A stretch of 7,022 nucleotides of DNA from contig CAMVQX010000084.1 in NCBI GenBank assembly GCA_947169755.1, forward strand, positions 1-7,022, written 5' to 3'. Source of the DNA: an uncultured bacterium (GTDB lineage: Bacteria > Cyanobacteriota > Vampirovibrionia > Gastranaerophilales > Gastranaerophilaceae). Position 1 is the first letter of the stretch, and each line of letters begins with the position of its first letter. A program made the translations under genes and the position numbers. Under the pieces are notes generated by a model. The model did no database searches, was not told the DNA's origin, and saw only the letters and a program-made list of their open reading frames with translations. Shown here piece by piece: positions 1 through 6,495 of this stretch.

Positions 1-2829
1 AATTTTGTAATTTCTGATATAAATCTTATCGGCAAAGCAATTCAAGATTTTACGGAAGATACAGAAATTACTCAAAGAGTTTTGTACGGAAATAATGAAG
101 ATACAACAATATCACTCGGTACTGATGTTTTGAATGATTTCAACAAAACTGTTACAAAAGAGATTACAGGTTCTGATGAATGGACAGGTCCTGATATCAA
201 TTGGAATGACGAATTTGGCGGTTATACTATTACAAGAACAATTGATTCAGCCATTTCTGTAATCGGTTCTGAACAAGGATTATTGGATACTTTGGATTGG
301 ATAGTAACCGTTGATGACAGCGATCCTGTTTATACTGATAAAGCCGATAATCTCGCACTTGTAAATCAATACCAGACAACAGAAACAAGACATTTCAATT
401 TTGATTCTGCGAATGATGAATTTGTTGTTTCTAAAGATTCCGGTACAACTGCTTCAGGAAAACTTGTTATCAATGGTGTTATGGACGAAAATGGAAACAG
501 ATCAACAATAAATGGTACTGATGAACAAGGTAATCAACACAACTTGTTTGAATTGACATCAGGAACTGCAACTGAAGTTGAAATAAATGATACAAAAATT
601 ACGGGTGCTGACACTGTTGCAACTGTTTCAAACGGCAATACTTTAACATTGATTAATGCTGAAATTTCAGGAAATACAAATGGTATTATAAACGATGGCA
701 ACTTGAACTTGGGCGGTGAAAATATTATCGCTGACAATATTTCAAATGCAACCGGCGGCGGTGTAATGAATATCCTATCCGGTTCAACAAATATTGCAAA
801 TGGTGCAAATGTTAATCAAAATACATTGCAAATAGATTCAGACTCTGAACTCAATATAGCCGGTACTGTTTCAGTTGCGGATAAATTTAATAACCTTGGC
901 GATGTTAGTATCGGTGATACAGGTATATTAAATCTTAACGGTAATAACCTTGATATAACAGGAAGAATTGTTAACGAAAATCAATTAAACATAAACGGTT
1001 CAGCTGAAAATTTAGGCTTAATTGAAAATAATGGTGAAATGACCGTAAACAACGACTTTACAAATATAATGCCAATCATGGGTACAGGTACTCTTACTCA
1101 TAAATCTGGCGATTTCATCAACAATTCATCAATCGATCAAAATAAGTTTAATAACGAAGGTAATGTTGTTAATAACGATGTAATTACCGCCCCAACGGTT
1201 AATAACAAAGGAACAATTACAACAGATGCCGAAAATTTAATTTCAGATATAATCAATAACGATGGTATTCTTAATTTTACAGGCGGTACAACTCAAGGTA
1301 ATATTTCCGGTAGCGGTACAACAAATATTAACGGAGATTTATTTATTGATAGTAAAATTACCGGCAATACGGTTAATTTGAATTCCGGTATGTTGGCTTT
1401 CACACCCGATGCTGATCTTTTAGGCGCTAACGTATTAAACGTAAACGGCGGCGGTATAGATGTAGGTGATAACAAAATTACAAATACAAAATTAGGCAAC
1501 GTAAACTTAAACAACAAAGCTGATTTGGTATTAGATTTCAACTTGACAAACTTAACTTCAGATACATTTGATGCAAACGTTACTAATAACGGCGGTATCT
1601 TCCATGTATCGGACATAAACTTTACAGGTTCGCCAGTAAAAGACAGTATCCATATTCACTTAGGTGATACAACAAAACTCGGCAGAGCAAACGTTACATC
1701 TGATTACTTTGAACTACCGACAATAATGACACCAATCAGACGCTTGAGCGGAAGTCTTTCAAACGGTTGGTTGAATTACGGCGGAACAGGTAACAGCTTT
1801 AAAGATTTTAACCCATCAGTAATGGCAGGCCCTGTAGCATCATTGGTTGGCGGTTTCTTAACCCAATCACAAGTGTTGCAAGACGGCTTCTACCATATGG
1901 ACAGATATACAAAATACTCAAGAGAACAGAGATTAGCTGCAGAAAATGTTAATAAATATGCTGATGCAGTAACTCAACCTGTTTATGCAACAAGCAGTTT
2001 ACCTGAAACATCTTCAGCTATGTGGGTAAAACCTTATACAACTTTTGAATCTGTTGATTTGAAAAACGGAACAGGTGTTTCCAACGTTGCTTACGGAATG
2101 CTTTATGGCGGCGATACTGATTTAATCGATTTAGGCAGAGGTTACAAAGGTGTTATTTCTGCATTTGTCGGTTACAACGGAAGCCACCAATCATATAACG
2201 GCATAGATATGAACCAACAGGGCGGTACACTTGGTGTAACCGGTACATTATACAAAGGTAACTTCTTTACCGGCTTGACAATTTCAACAGGTGCTAGCGG
2301 CGGTGAAGCGTTCACGGCATATGGAACTGACAAATTCTCAATGCTTACCGCAGGTATCGCAAACAAAACAGGTTACAATATTGAAGTTGCTAAAGGCAAA
2401 TTGATTATTCAACCTTCGTTGTTCTTGGGTTATACATTTGCAAACACATTTGATTATACAAATGCTGCGGGTGTAAAAATTAAGAGTGATCCTTTGAATG
2501 CAATCCAAGTTGCACCCGGTATCAAATTAATCGGTAATCTTGAAAATGGTTGGCAGCCATACTTAGGTGTAGATATGATGTGGAACATTATGGGTAAAAC
2601 TGATTTCACAGCTAATCAGACACAATTACCAAACATGTCTGTTAAACCTTATGTTCAATACGGTGCAGGTGTTCAAAAATCTTGGGGCAAGAGATTCACG
2701 GCATTCTTCCAAACAATGCTCAGAAACGGCGGAAGAACCGGTGTAGTACTTCAGGCAGGCTTCAGATGGACATTGGGTAAAGATAAAAAGGCCGGCACAT
2801 TTTCAAAAGAAAAGAAAGTTATTAAATAA
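1..2829 (+). CDS. Autotransporter-like outer-membrane adhesin, 5' truncated by window edge
   Basis: The frame is open from base 1 to the TAA at 2827-2829, giving 942 visible residues. The true start lies outside the window; the TTG at 82 is only an internal codon. Visible residues of roughly 148-560 are rich in Asn, Gly, Thr and Asp, with short alternating hydrophobic strands and recurring NNG/INGS/LNLGG turns, as in parallel beta-helix passengers. Residues of about 595-640 (SVMAGPVASLVGGF onward) look like the helical linker that threads an autotransporter barrel. From about residue 674 (MWVKPYTTF) to 926 come alternating amphipathic strands ending in GFRWTLG, typical of a beta-barrel of about 250 residues. 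Family knowledge says such proteins insert through the BAM complex and display the passenger at the cell surface, usually for adhesion. The substrate or partner is unknown. Oddly, the barrel does not end at an aromatic residue: a Lys-rich tail of 16 residues follows. An intrinsic terminator follows immediately. Confidence 0.85.
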   Translation, partial: NFVISDINLIGKAIQDFTEDTEITQRVLYGNNEDTTISLGTDVLNDFNKTVTKEITGSDEWTGPDINWNDEFGGYTITRTIDSAISVIGSEQGLLDTLDWIVTVDDSDPVYTDKADNLALVNQYQTTETRHFNFDSANDEFVVSKDSGTTASGKLVINGVMDENGNRSTINGTDEQGNQHNLFELTSGTATEVEINDTKITGADTVATVSNGNTLTLINAEISGNTNGIINDGNLNLGGENIIADNISNATGGGVMNILSGSTNIANGANVNQNTLQIDSDSELNIAGTVSVADKFNNLGDVSIGDTGILNLNGNNLDITGRIVNENQLNINGSAENLGLIENNGEMTVNNDFTNIMPIMGTGTLTHKSGDFINNSSIDQNKFNNEGNVVNNDVITAPTVNNKGTITTDAENLISDIINNDGILNFTGGTTQGNISGSGTTNINGDLFIDSKITGNTVNLNSGMLAFTPDADLLGANVLNVNGGGIDVGDNKITNTKLGNVNLNNKADLVLDFNLTNLTSDTFDANVTNNGGIFHVSDINFTGSPVKDSIHIHLGDTTKLGRANVTSDYFELPTIMTPIRRLSGSLSNGWLNYGGTGNSFKDFNPSVMAGPVASLVGGFLTQSQVLQDGFYHMDRYTKYSREQRLAAENVNKYADAVTQPVYATSSLPETSSAMWVKPYTTFESVDLKNGTGVSNVAYGMLYGGDTDLIDLGRGYKGVISAFVGYNGSHQSYNGIDMNQQGGTLGVTGTLYKGNFFTGLTISTGASGGEAFTAYGTDKFSMLTAGIANKTGYNIEVAKGKLIIQPSLFLGYTFANTFDYTNAAGVKIKSDPLNAIQVAPGIKLIGNLENGWQPYLGVDMMWNIMGKTDFTANQTQLPNMSVKPYVQYGAGVQKSWGKRFTAFFQTMLRNGGRTGVVLQAGFRWTLGKDKKAGTFSKEKKVIK

Positions 2830-2858
2830 AAATAAGAGCCGAATGGCTCTTATTTTTT
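2830..2858 (+). terminator. Intrinsic terminator of the autotransporter gene, probably bidirectional
   Basis: A perfect 10-bp stem (AATAAGAGCC at 2831-2840, GGCTCTTATT at 2845-2854) closes a GAAT tetraloop and runs into T at 2853-2858. It starts one base after the stop codon. On the minus strand the same hairpin is followed by a T-rich stretch, so it could also stop leftward transcription. Confidence 0.93.
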
Positions 2859-2861
2859 GCC

Positions 2862-2889
2862 AAAAATAAAACTCTGCTTTTGCAGAGTT
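2862..2889 (-). terminator. Intrinsic terminator of the MarR-family gene
   Basis: An 8-bp perfect stem (AACTCTGC at 2870-2877, GCAGAGTT at 2882-2889) encloses a TTTT loop. Read on the minus strand, the stem is followed by a T-rich tract (complement of 2862-2869), as expected for a rho-independent terminator. It lies about 30 bp past the stop of the regulator gene and back to back with the terminator of the convergent gene. Confidence 0.85.
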
Positions 2890-2920
2890 AAGAGATGGTG
2901 ATGATTAAAATTTATATGAT

Positions 2921-3382
2921 TTATTTTTTGATATTAGATAAGTCTTTTTGGAATTTTGCACTCAACCTATGAAGTGTTTCTATTTCCTCATCAGTGATAT
3001 TTTCAAAAATATCAGTTATGAATTTTTTTATTGTCGGCATGTTATCTTTTATAAGATTTTTACCTTTGTCTGTTGCTTCAAGAATATAAACAAGTTTACC
3101 GTTTGAATTGCTGACAGTTCTTTTTACCAATTCTTTTTGTTCTAAGAGTTTGATTATCCTTGTTGTATTTGATTTGTCTTTCATCAATATGTCTGACAAT
3201 TGTTGTTGATAAATATTTTTGTAACAACAAATTGTATCAAGTACAACGAACTGCTCACTTGTGATACCCATGCCGAGATTATCAACTCTCTGTCTCAATT
3301 CTGATTTTACATTTCTGATAATCATATCGACTGAATATATCACAGTGTCGACATAATGGTTCTTTTTTATCTCTTTCACCAT
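2921..3382 (-). CDS. MarR-family winged-helix transcriptional regulator
   Basis: The product is 153 residues, the usual size for MarR proteins. Helices of about residues 8-35 would form part of the dimer interface. ITSEQFVVLDTI (40-51) is the typical helix before the wing-helix domain. YQQQLSDILMKDKSNTTRII (58-77) gives the helix-turn-helix with its recognition helix, followed by KLLEQKELVKR and a beta wing (about 85-102) with TDKGKNL (104-110). C-terminal helices (112-150) complete the dimerisation region. MarR proteins bind palindromic operators as dimers and are usually released by a small ligand or by oxidation, and many repress their own gene. The palindromic half-sites over its promoters fit autoregulation. 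The ligand is unknown; adjacent Cys52-Cys53 could be redox-sensitive, but this is speculative. The ATG at 3382 has no Shine-Dalgarno sequence. The nearer of its two promoters would start transcription almost at this codon. It lies 54 bp from the stop of the upstream gene, with no terminator between. Confidence 0.93.
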   Translation of the reverse strand: MVKEIKKNHYVDTVIYSVDMIIRNVKSELRQRVDNLGMGITSEQFVVLDTICCYKNIYQQQLSDILMKDKSNTTRIIKLLEQKELVKRTVSNSNGKLVYILEATDKGKNLIKDNMPTIKKFITDIFENITDEEIETLHRLSAKFQKDLSNIKK

Positions 3383-3385
3383 GTA

Positions 3386-3414
3386 ATTATATACAATTAA
3401 GGTTTATATGTCAA
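3386..3414 (-). promoter_or_regulatory. Consensus sigma-70 promoter (proximal) of the marR gene
   Basis: On the minus strand TTGACA (complement of 3409-3414) and TATAAT (complement of 3386-3391) are separated by exactly 17 bp, a perfect match to the sigma-70 consensus. The -10 box lies only 3 bp before the ATG at 3382, so transcription would begin around 3379. It would give a leaderless message or one that begins inside the annotated start codon region. The -35 box falls inside the operator half-site at 3408-3415. Confidence 0.75.
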
Positions 3415-3430
3415 CGGGTTGACATGTCAA
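3403..3430 (-). promoter_or_regulatory. Second, distal sigma-70 promoter of the marR gene
   Basis: On the minus strand TTGACA (complement of 3425-3430) is followed after 16 bp by TATAAA (complement of 3403-3408). The expected start near 3396 would give a leader of about 14 nt before the ATG at 3382. It overlaps the proximal promoter, and both -35 elements lie in the same family of repeated half-sites. Confidence 0.6.
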
Positions 3431-3431
3431 C
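3408..3431. promoter_or_regulatory. Likely MarR operator: three ATGTCAAC half-sites
   Basis: ATGTCAAC (3408-3415), GTTGACAT (3418-3425, inverted) and ATGTCAAC (3424-3431) form two overlapping palindromes: an 8-bp inverted repeat with a GG spacer, and the 14-bp perfect palindrome GTTGACATGTCAAC at 3418-3431. They cover the -35 elements of both promoters. Family knowledge says MarR dimers bind such palindromes in their own promoter. That this regulator is the binder is an inference from position. Confidence 0.7.
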
Positions 3432-3436
3432 TCATA

Positions 3437-6400
3437 TTAAATACTGATAAAATTATCTGTTATTTTGAATTCAAAAATATTTTTACCGATTGTATTTTCG
3501 GAAAGTTGGGTTGCATATTGTATAAAATCTTGTGTGGCTTTACTTTGCGGAATTTTAAAAGAGAAATGGTTACCTGCATTAGCTTTCAAAAATTCTTCCA
3601 CATTAAAATATTTGCACCTCAGTGGGACAGTATCCGAATATTGGTGTTTTAGCAGTGCAAAAATTATTTTTGGATAAATTGTAGTTCTGTCTGTTATTAC
3701 GATTTTATCTGAGGGTTTTTTGCCTTGTATTTTTCGATAGAAGTTGTAGATTTCTAAATTTTCGTGTATGTTTTCAGGTTTAAATTTAAATATAGCCGGT
3801 TGTTTTTTCGCAAGGTCAATTATTCCTTCAGGTGAAAGGTTGAATAAGTTCATCATTTTGAAAATTTTGATTCGTAAATTATTAAAATTTTTATTTTTAA
3901 AATCAGGAAGTTTTGAAAGGTTTTCAATAATGATATCAATTTGTTCAAGTTCTTTCTGAGGGATACCCATAGATGGTTTGTGTGGATTTTGCCAATCTTC
4001 AATAATATTAAATTCAAAAATATTTTTACCTGTTACTTCTTTTGAAATGCGAGTTGCGTATTGTATAAAATCTTGTGCAGTTTCATCTTGAGGAATCTTG
4101 AGTGTAAAATGATTATTTGAATTTGTTTTTAAGAATTCTTCAAAATTAAAATTAATAATATTTATTGGAACAACTTCACTGTGTTGATGTTTTAATAATG
4201 CAAAAATCATTTTCCGGTAAATTACAGTTTTGGAAGTTGTAATAATTTCATCGCTTGGTTTTTTGTGTTGGATTTTTTGATAGTAATTATATGCTTTATA
4301 ATTTTCATATAAATTTTCGGGTTTCAAACTAAATATAACAGGTTTATTTTGGGCAAGTTTAATTATTTCTTCGGATGAAAGATTGAATAAATGCATAATT
4401 CTAAAAATTTTGATTTTAAAATTATCTAAATTTTTATTTGCAAAATAAGGCAGGTTAGAAATTTTTCCAATAATGCTTTCAATTTGCTCAAGTTCTTCTT
4501 GCTTGATTGAAATTTCCGGAATATCAATAGTAGGTTTGTGTGGTGGCTGCCAATCTTCAACAATATTGAATTCAAAAATATTTTTGCCCGTTATATCTTT
4601 TGAAATACGCGTCATATATTGTACAAAATCTTGTGCATTTTTATCTTGAGGGATATTAAAGGTGAAATGTTTATCACTGTTAGTTTTAATAAATTCCATA
4701 AGATTAAATTCTTGAAATAGATGTGGTACACTTCTCTTGTCTTGACGCTTTAACAATGTGTGAATTATCCTTGAACAAGTTTTGTGTTCATTAGTTATTA
4801 TAAGCTCATTAGAAGGGTCTTTATATTGAATTTTTCGGTAGTAATTGTGTAATTGTAGATTTTTGTATAAACTTTCAGGTTTTAATTTTAATAAAGTTGG
4901 TTGTTTTTTTGCTAATTCAATTATTTTTTCAGGTGAATAATTAAATAAATGCATAATTTTCAAAATATTTATTTTAAAAATATCAATCTCTTTATTTTTA
5001 AATTCAGGGAGTCTTAAGAGTGTTTTAACGATTTGTTCGGCTTGTTTTTCTTTTTCTTTTGGAATTTTGGTAAAATCAATATATGTATCTTGAAAATTTT
5101 CAACAACATTAAAATCAAATATATTTCTTTTTGCAATTATTTCAGATTGTTCTTGCATGTATTTTATAAAATCCGGAACGATTTCATTGTCAGGCAATTT
5201 TATAGTAAATGTTTCATTTGCATGAGTTTTTAAAAATTCATCTAAATTAAAATTTCTGTAACTGTCTGTTATAATTCCGGGGTTAGATTCTCTCATAAGG
5301 GTGCAAAGTATGTCTGAATACGCTTTTTTGTATGATATATTATCAAATCTTTTAACAGGGATTTGACCGGTTAATTGTCTAAAATAATTTCTGATTTTAT
5401 TGATATGTATAATAGTTTCAGAATTAAAAGAAATTATTCTCGGGAATTCTAATATTTGTTTAATAATTTCTTTTTCAGGCGTTTCTGTATATTCGGAAAT
5501 TCTTTTAATATTTTCTTTAAGGGTTTCCGGCTTTCTCATTACTATTGAGAAACGTTTTCTTATTATTTTTTTTATGTCGCTTGTTTGACAATTCATTGAT
5601 TGTGCACATTCATCAATGTATTTGAGAATATATTCCTTGCTTAATATAGATATTGCAGGAAATGTTAGCGCTTTTTGTTTAATTTCTTTATAAGAACATT
5701 CTAATACTTCTGCTATATCTTGAAGGTTGTTTTTTATAACTGCCGGGTCACTATTTCTTATTAATAAATTTATTGCGGTATCAACATCTATTTCAAGCGT
5801 ATTTACTAAATTTTCCAGATGTTTAAGGCTTTTGGGCGGAATAGAATTATTTTCATATTGTATTTTTATAATCCCGCTGCGAATATTTCTAGATATTGTA
5901 TCAGTGGAAGTACCTTCTTCGTTTGCTACAGCTTTGTAACTCCCAAGTTGCAAATATTTTTCTATTCTTATTTTTATAGCTTCCGGTAAATTGGATTTAT
6001 TAAGAATACTTATTAATTGCTTTCTGTGGTTTTCAATTTCAACAGCAGAGTCAGGCATGGGCAGTTGATCTGATGTAACACGATCTATTCTGCGAAGCCT
6101 CAAATTGTTACTAAACATATGAAGATCAAGCGAGTTGTTATGATCACCAATATTGCGTACATCTTTTGACGGGTAATATTTATTTAACTTAGAAATTATA
6201 TCTTTTATCAGAGGATTATTTTTTATATCATTGACTAATTCCAAAAATAGCAAATTCATTTCGGAAAAAACATCATTGAATGTGTTTGGTTTTGATTTGT
6301 ATTCTGCCTCTTTTTGAATATAGGGATAAAAGATTCTGTATAATTCGGTAATATCATTATCTGTTTTTTGTGCAGGATTAGCTAATCGGCTCATTATCTG

Positions 6401-6481
6401 TTTTGATTTTTCATAATCTTTCGGTTTTAATCTTATAGCCTGAAAATAAATATTTTGTTGTTTATATTCATTAATTAGCAT
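3437..6481 (-). CDS. Large modular protein: degenerate sigma-70-like N-terminus, mTERF-like motifs and repeated alpha/beta modules
   Basis: This is a 1014-residue protein with no signal peptide or membrane segment seen. Residues 43-90 (LYRIFYPYIQKEAE, then DVFSEMNLLFLELV) resemble sigma-70 region 2. Residues 151-208 (SNLPEAIKIRIEKYLQLGSY, then KAVANEEGTSTDTISRNI) resemble the region 4 helix-turn-helix. Residues 218-370 hold four consecutive mTERF-like motifs, for example EIIKQILEFPRIISFNSETI. Residues 385-463 form an alpha/beta module ending IFDFNVVENF. Then come three units (about 478-645, 663-831, 843-1011), each with one mTERF-like motif such as FNLSSEEIIKLAQNKPVIF plus the same module, ending in IFEFNIVEDW, IFEFNIIEDW or IFEFKITDNF. 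Known mTERF proteins form helical superhelices that bind nucleic acid, mostly in organelles. A transcription-related DNA or RNA binding role is therefore inferred, not shown. The start at 6481 lacks a Shine-Dalgarno site but lies 14 bp after the upstream paralogue's stop, so co-transcription is likely. If the repeats are not mTERF, another alpha-helical repeat family is the alternative. Confidence 0.85.
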   Translation of the reverse strand: MLINEYKQQNIYFQAIRLKPKDYEKSKQIMSRLANPAQKTDNDITELYRIFYPYIQKEAEYKSKPNTFNDVFSEMNLLFLELVNDIKNNPLIKDIISKLNKYYPSKDVRNIGDHNNSLDLHMFSNNLRLRRIDRVTSDQLPMPDSAVEIENHRKQLISILNKSNLPEAIKIRIEKYLQLGSYKAVANEEGTSTDTISRNIRSGIIKIQYENNSIPPKSLKHLENLVNTLEIDVDTAINLLIRNSDPAVIKNNLQDIAEVLECSYKEIKQKALTFPAISILSKEYILKYIDECAQSMNCQTSDIKKIIRKRFSIVMRKPETLKENIKRISEYTETPEKEIIKQILEFPRIISFNSETIIHINKIRNYFRQLTGQIPVKRFDNISYKKAYSDILCTLMRESNPGIITDSYRNFNLDEFLKTHANETFTIKLPDNEIVPDFIKYMQEQSEIIAKRNIFDFNVVENFQDTYIDFTKIPKEKEKQAEQIVKTLLRLPEFKNKEIDIFKINILKIMHLFNYSPEKIIELAKKQPTLLKLKPESLYKNLQLHNYYRKIQYKDPSNELIITNEHKTCSRIIHTLLKRQDKRSVPHLFQEFNLMEFIKTNSDKHFTFNIPQDKNAQDFVQYMTRISKDITGKNIFEFNIVEDWQPPHKPTIDIPEISIKQEELEQIESIIGKISNLPYFANKNLDNFKIKIFRIMHLFNLSSEEIIKLAQNKPVIFSLKPENLYENYKAYNYYQKIQHKKPSDEIITTSKTVIYRKMIFALLKHQHSEVVPINIINFNFEEFLKTNSNNHFTLKIPQDETAQDFIQYATRISKEVTGKNIFEFNIIEDWQNPHKPSMGIPQKELEQIDIIIENLSKLPDFKNKNFNNLRIKIFKMMNLFNLSPEGIIDLAKKQPAIFKFKPENIHENLEIYNFYRKIQGKKPSDKIVITDRTTIYPKIIFALLKHQYSDTVPLRCKYFNVEEFLKANAGNHFSFKIPQSKATQDFIQYATQLSENTIGKNIFEFKITDNFISI
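3449..5050 (-). repeat. Three coding tandem units (mTERF-like motif plus alpha/beta module), period 181-186 codons
   Basis: Units lie at about 4547-5050, 3989-4495 and 3449-3955. The closing strand recurs at residues 635, 821 and 1002, with an earlier more diverged copy at 454, so the spacing is 181, 186 and 181 residues. Each unit has LP.F.NK, a motif like II.LAKKQP..., KPEN..EN, YRKIQ, a F.EFLK.N segment, F.IPQ...QDF.QY and GKNIFEF. Similarity is visible in the DNA too: the stretches starting at 3975 and 4533 (offset 558 bp) align closely for over 100 bp, so duplication of these units looks fairly recent. Confidence 0.85.
3461..3493 (-). repeat. 33-bp repeat, copy A (3' end of the 1014-residue gene)
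   Basis: This stretch matches 6514-6546 at 32 of 33 positions, with 24 identical bases in a row. It encodes the closing TIGKNIFEFKI strand of the protein. The match shows that the 3' ends of the two adjacent genes are close paralogues or have exchanged sequence. Confidence 0.9.
5372..5830 (-). other. Array of four mTERF-like motifs (residues 218-370)
   Basis: Four motifs of about 35-40 residues follow one another: beginning LKHLENLVNTLEIDVDTAI, then LQDIAEVLECSYKEIKQKAL with TFPAISI, then ECAQSMNCQTSDIKKIIRKR with FSIVMRKPETL, then KRISEYTETPEKEIIKQIL with EFPRIISF. Each shows the mTERF pattern of a helix, a short turn, a helix ending in hydrophobic-x-x-x-P or F, then a third helix after S or K-P-E. 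Such arrays build a nucleic-acid-binding superhelix in known members. Confidence 0.6.
5858..6355 (-). other. Sigma-70-like domain segment within the 1014-residue protein (residues 43-208)
   Basis: Three elements occur in the order expected of a sigma factor: a region 2-like helix pair (43-90) with D70 and E74 where the D..QE motif usually sits; a middle part with NNLRLRRIDR (125-134), which may correspond to the helix ending region 2; and a region 4-like segment (151-208) with LP, a Y.. LGSYKAVA turn and a recognition-helix-like STDTISRNI. The core-binding and -10-reading residues are not clearly conserved, so it may no longer be a working initiation factor. Confidence 0.55.
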
Positions 6482-6495
6482 ATCAATTTTATAAT

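Noticed and set aside
82..84. TTG as the start of the autotransporter gene
   Set aside because: The frame is open without a stop back to base 1, there is no ribosome site before it, and no signal peptide follows. The gene is simply cut by the window edge.
3408..3425. Inverted repeat as an intrinsic terminator of the 1014-residue gene
   Set aside because: The loop would be only 2 nt and no T tract follows on the minus strand (the next bases are ATAAACC). It overlaps promoter elements, so an operator is the better reading.
3419..3447. Plus-strand promoter from the TTGACA in the palindrome
   Set aside because: No good -10 box lies at 16-18 bp, and no plausible plus-strand gene follows. The match arises from palindrome symmetry.
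3419..3677. Short plus-strand open frames opposite the 1014-residue gene, here and in several other places
   Set aside because: They lie wholly or almost wholly opposite a long coding frame with clear protein motifs, have no ribosome sites and show no domain. They are shadows of the real gene.
3449..5050. CRISPR array or satellite-like repeat
   Set aside because: The repeat period is over 540 bp, copies are diverged, and the frame is kept throughout. These are protein-coding modules.
3437..6481. TALE-like DNA-binding repeat protein
   Set aside because: Units are not 33-35 residues throughout and lack the TALE loop with paired variable residues and the QALE-type helix. The P-x-hydrophobic helix pattern fits mTERF-like motifs better.
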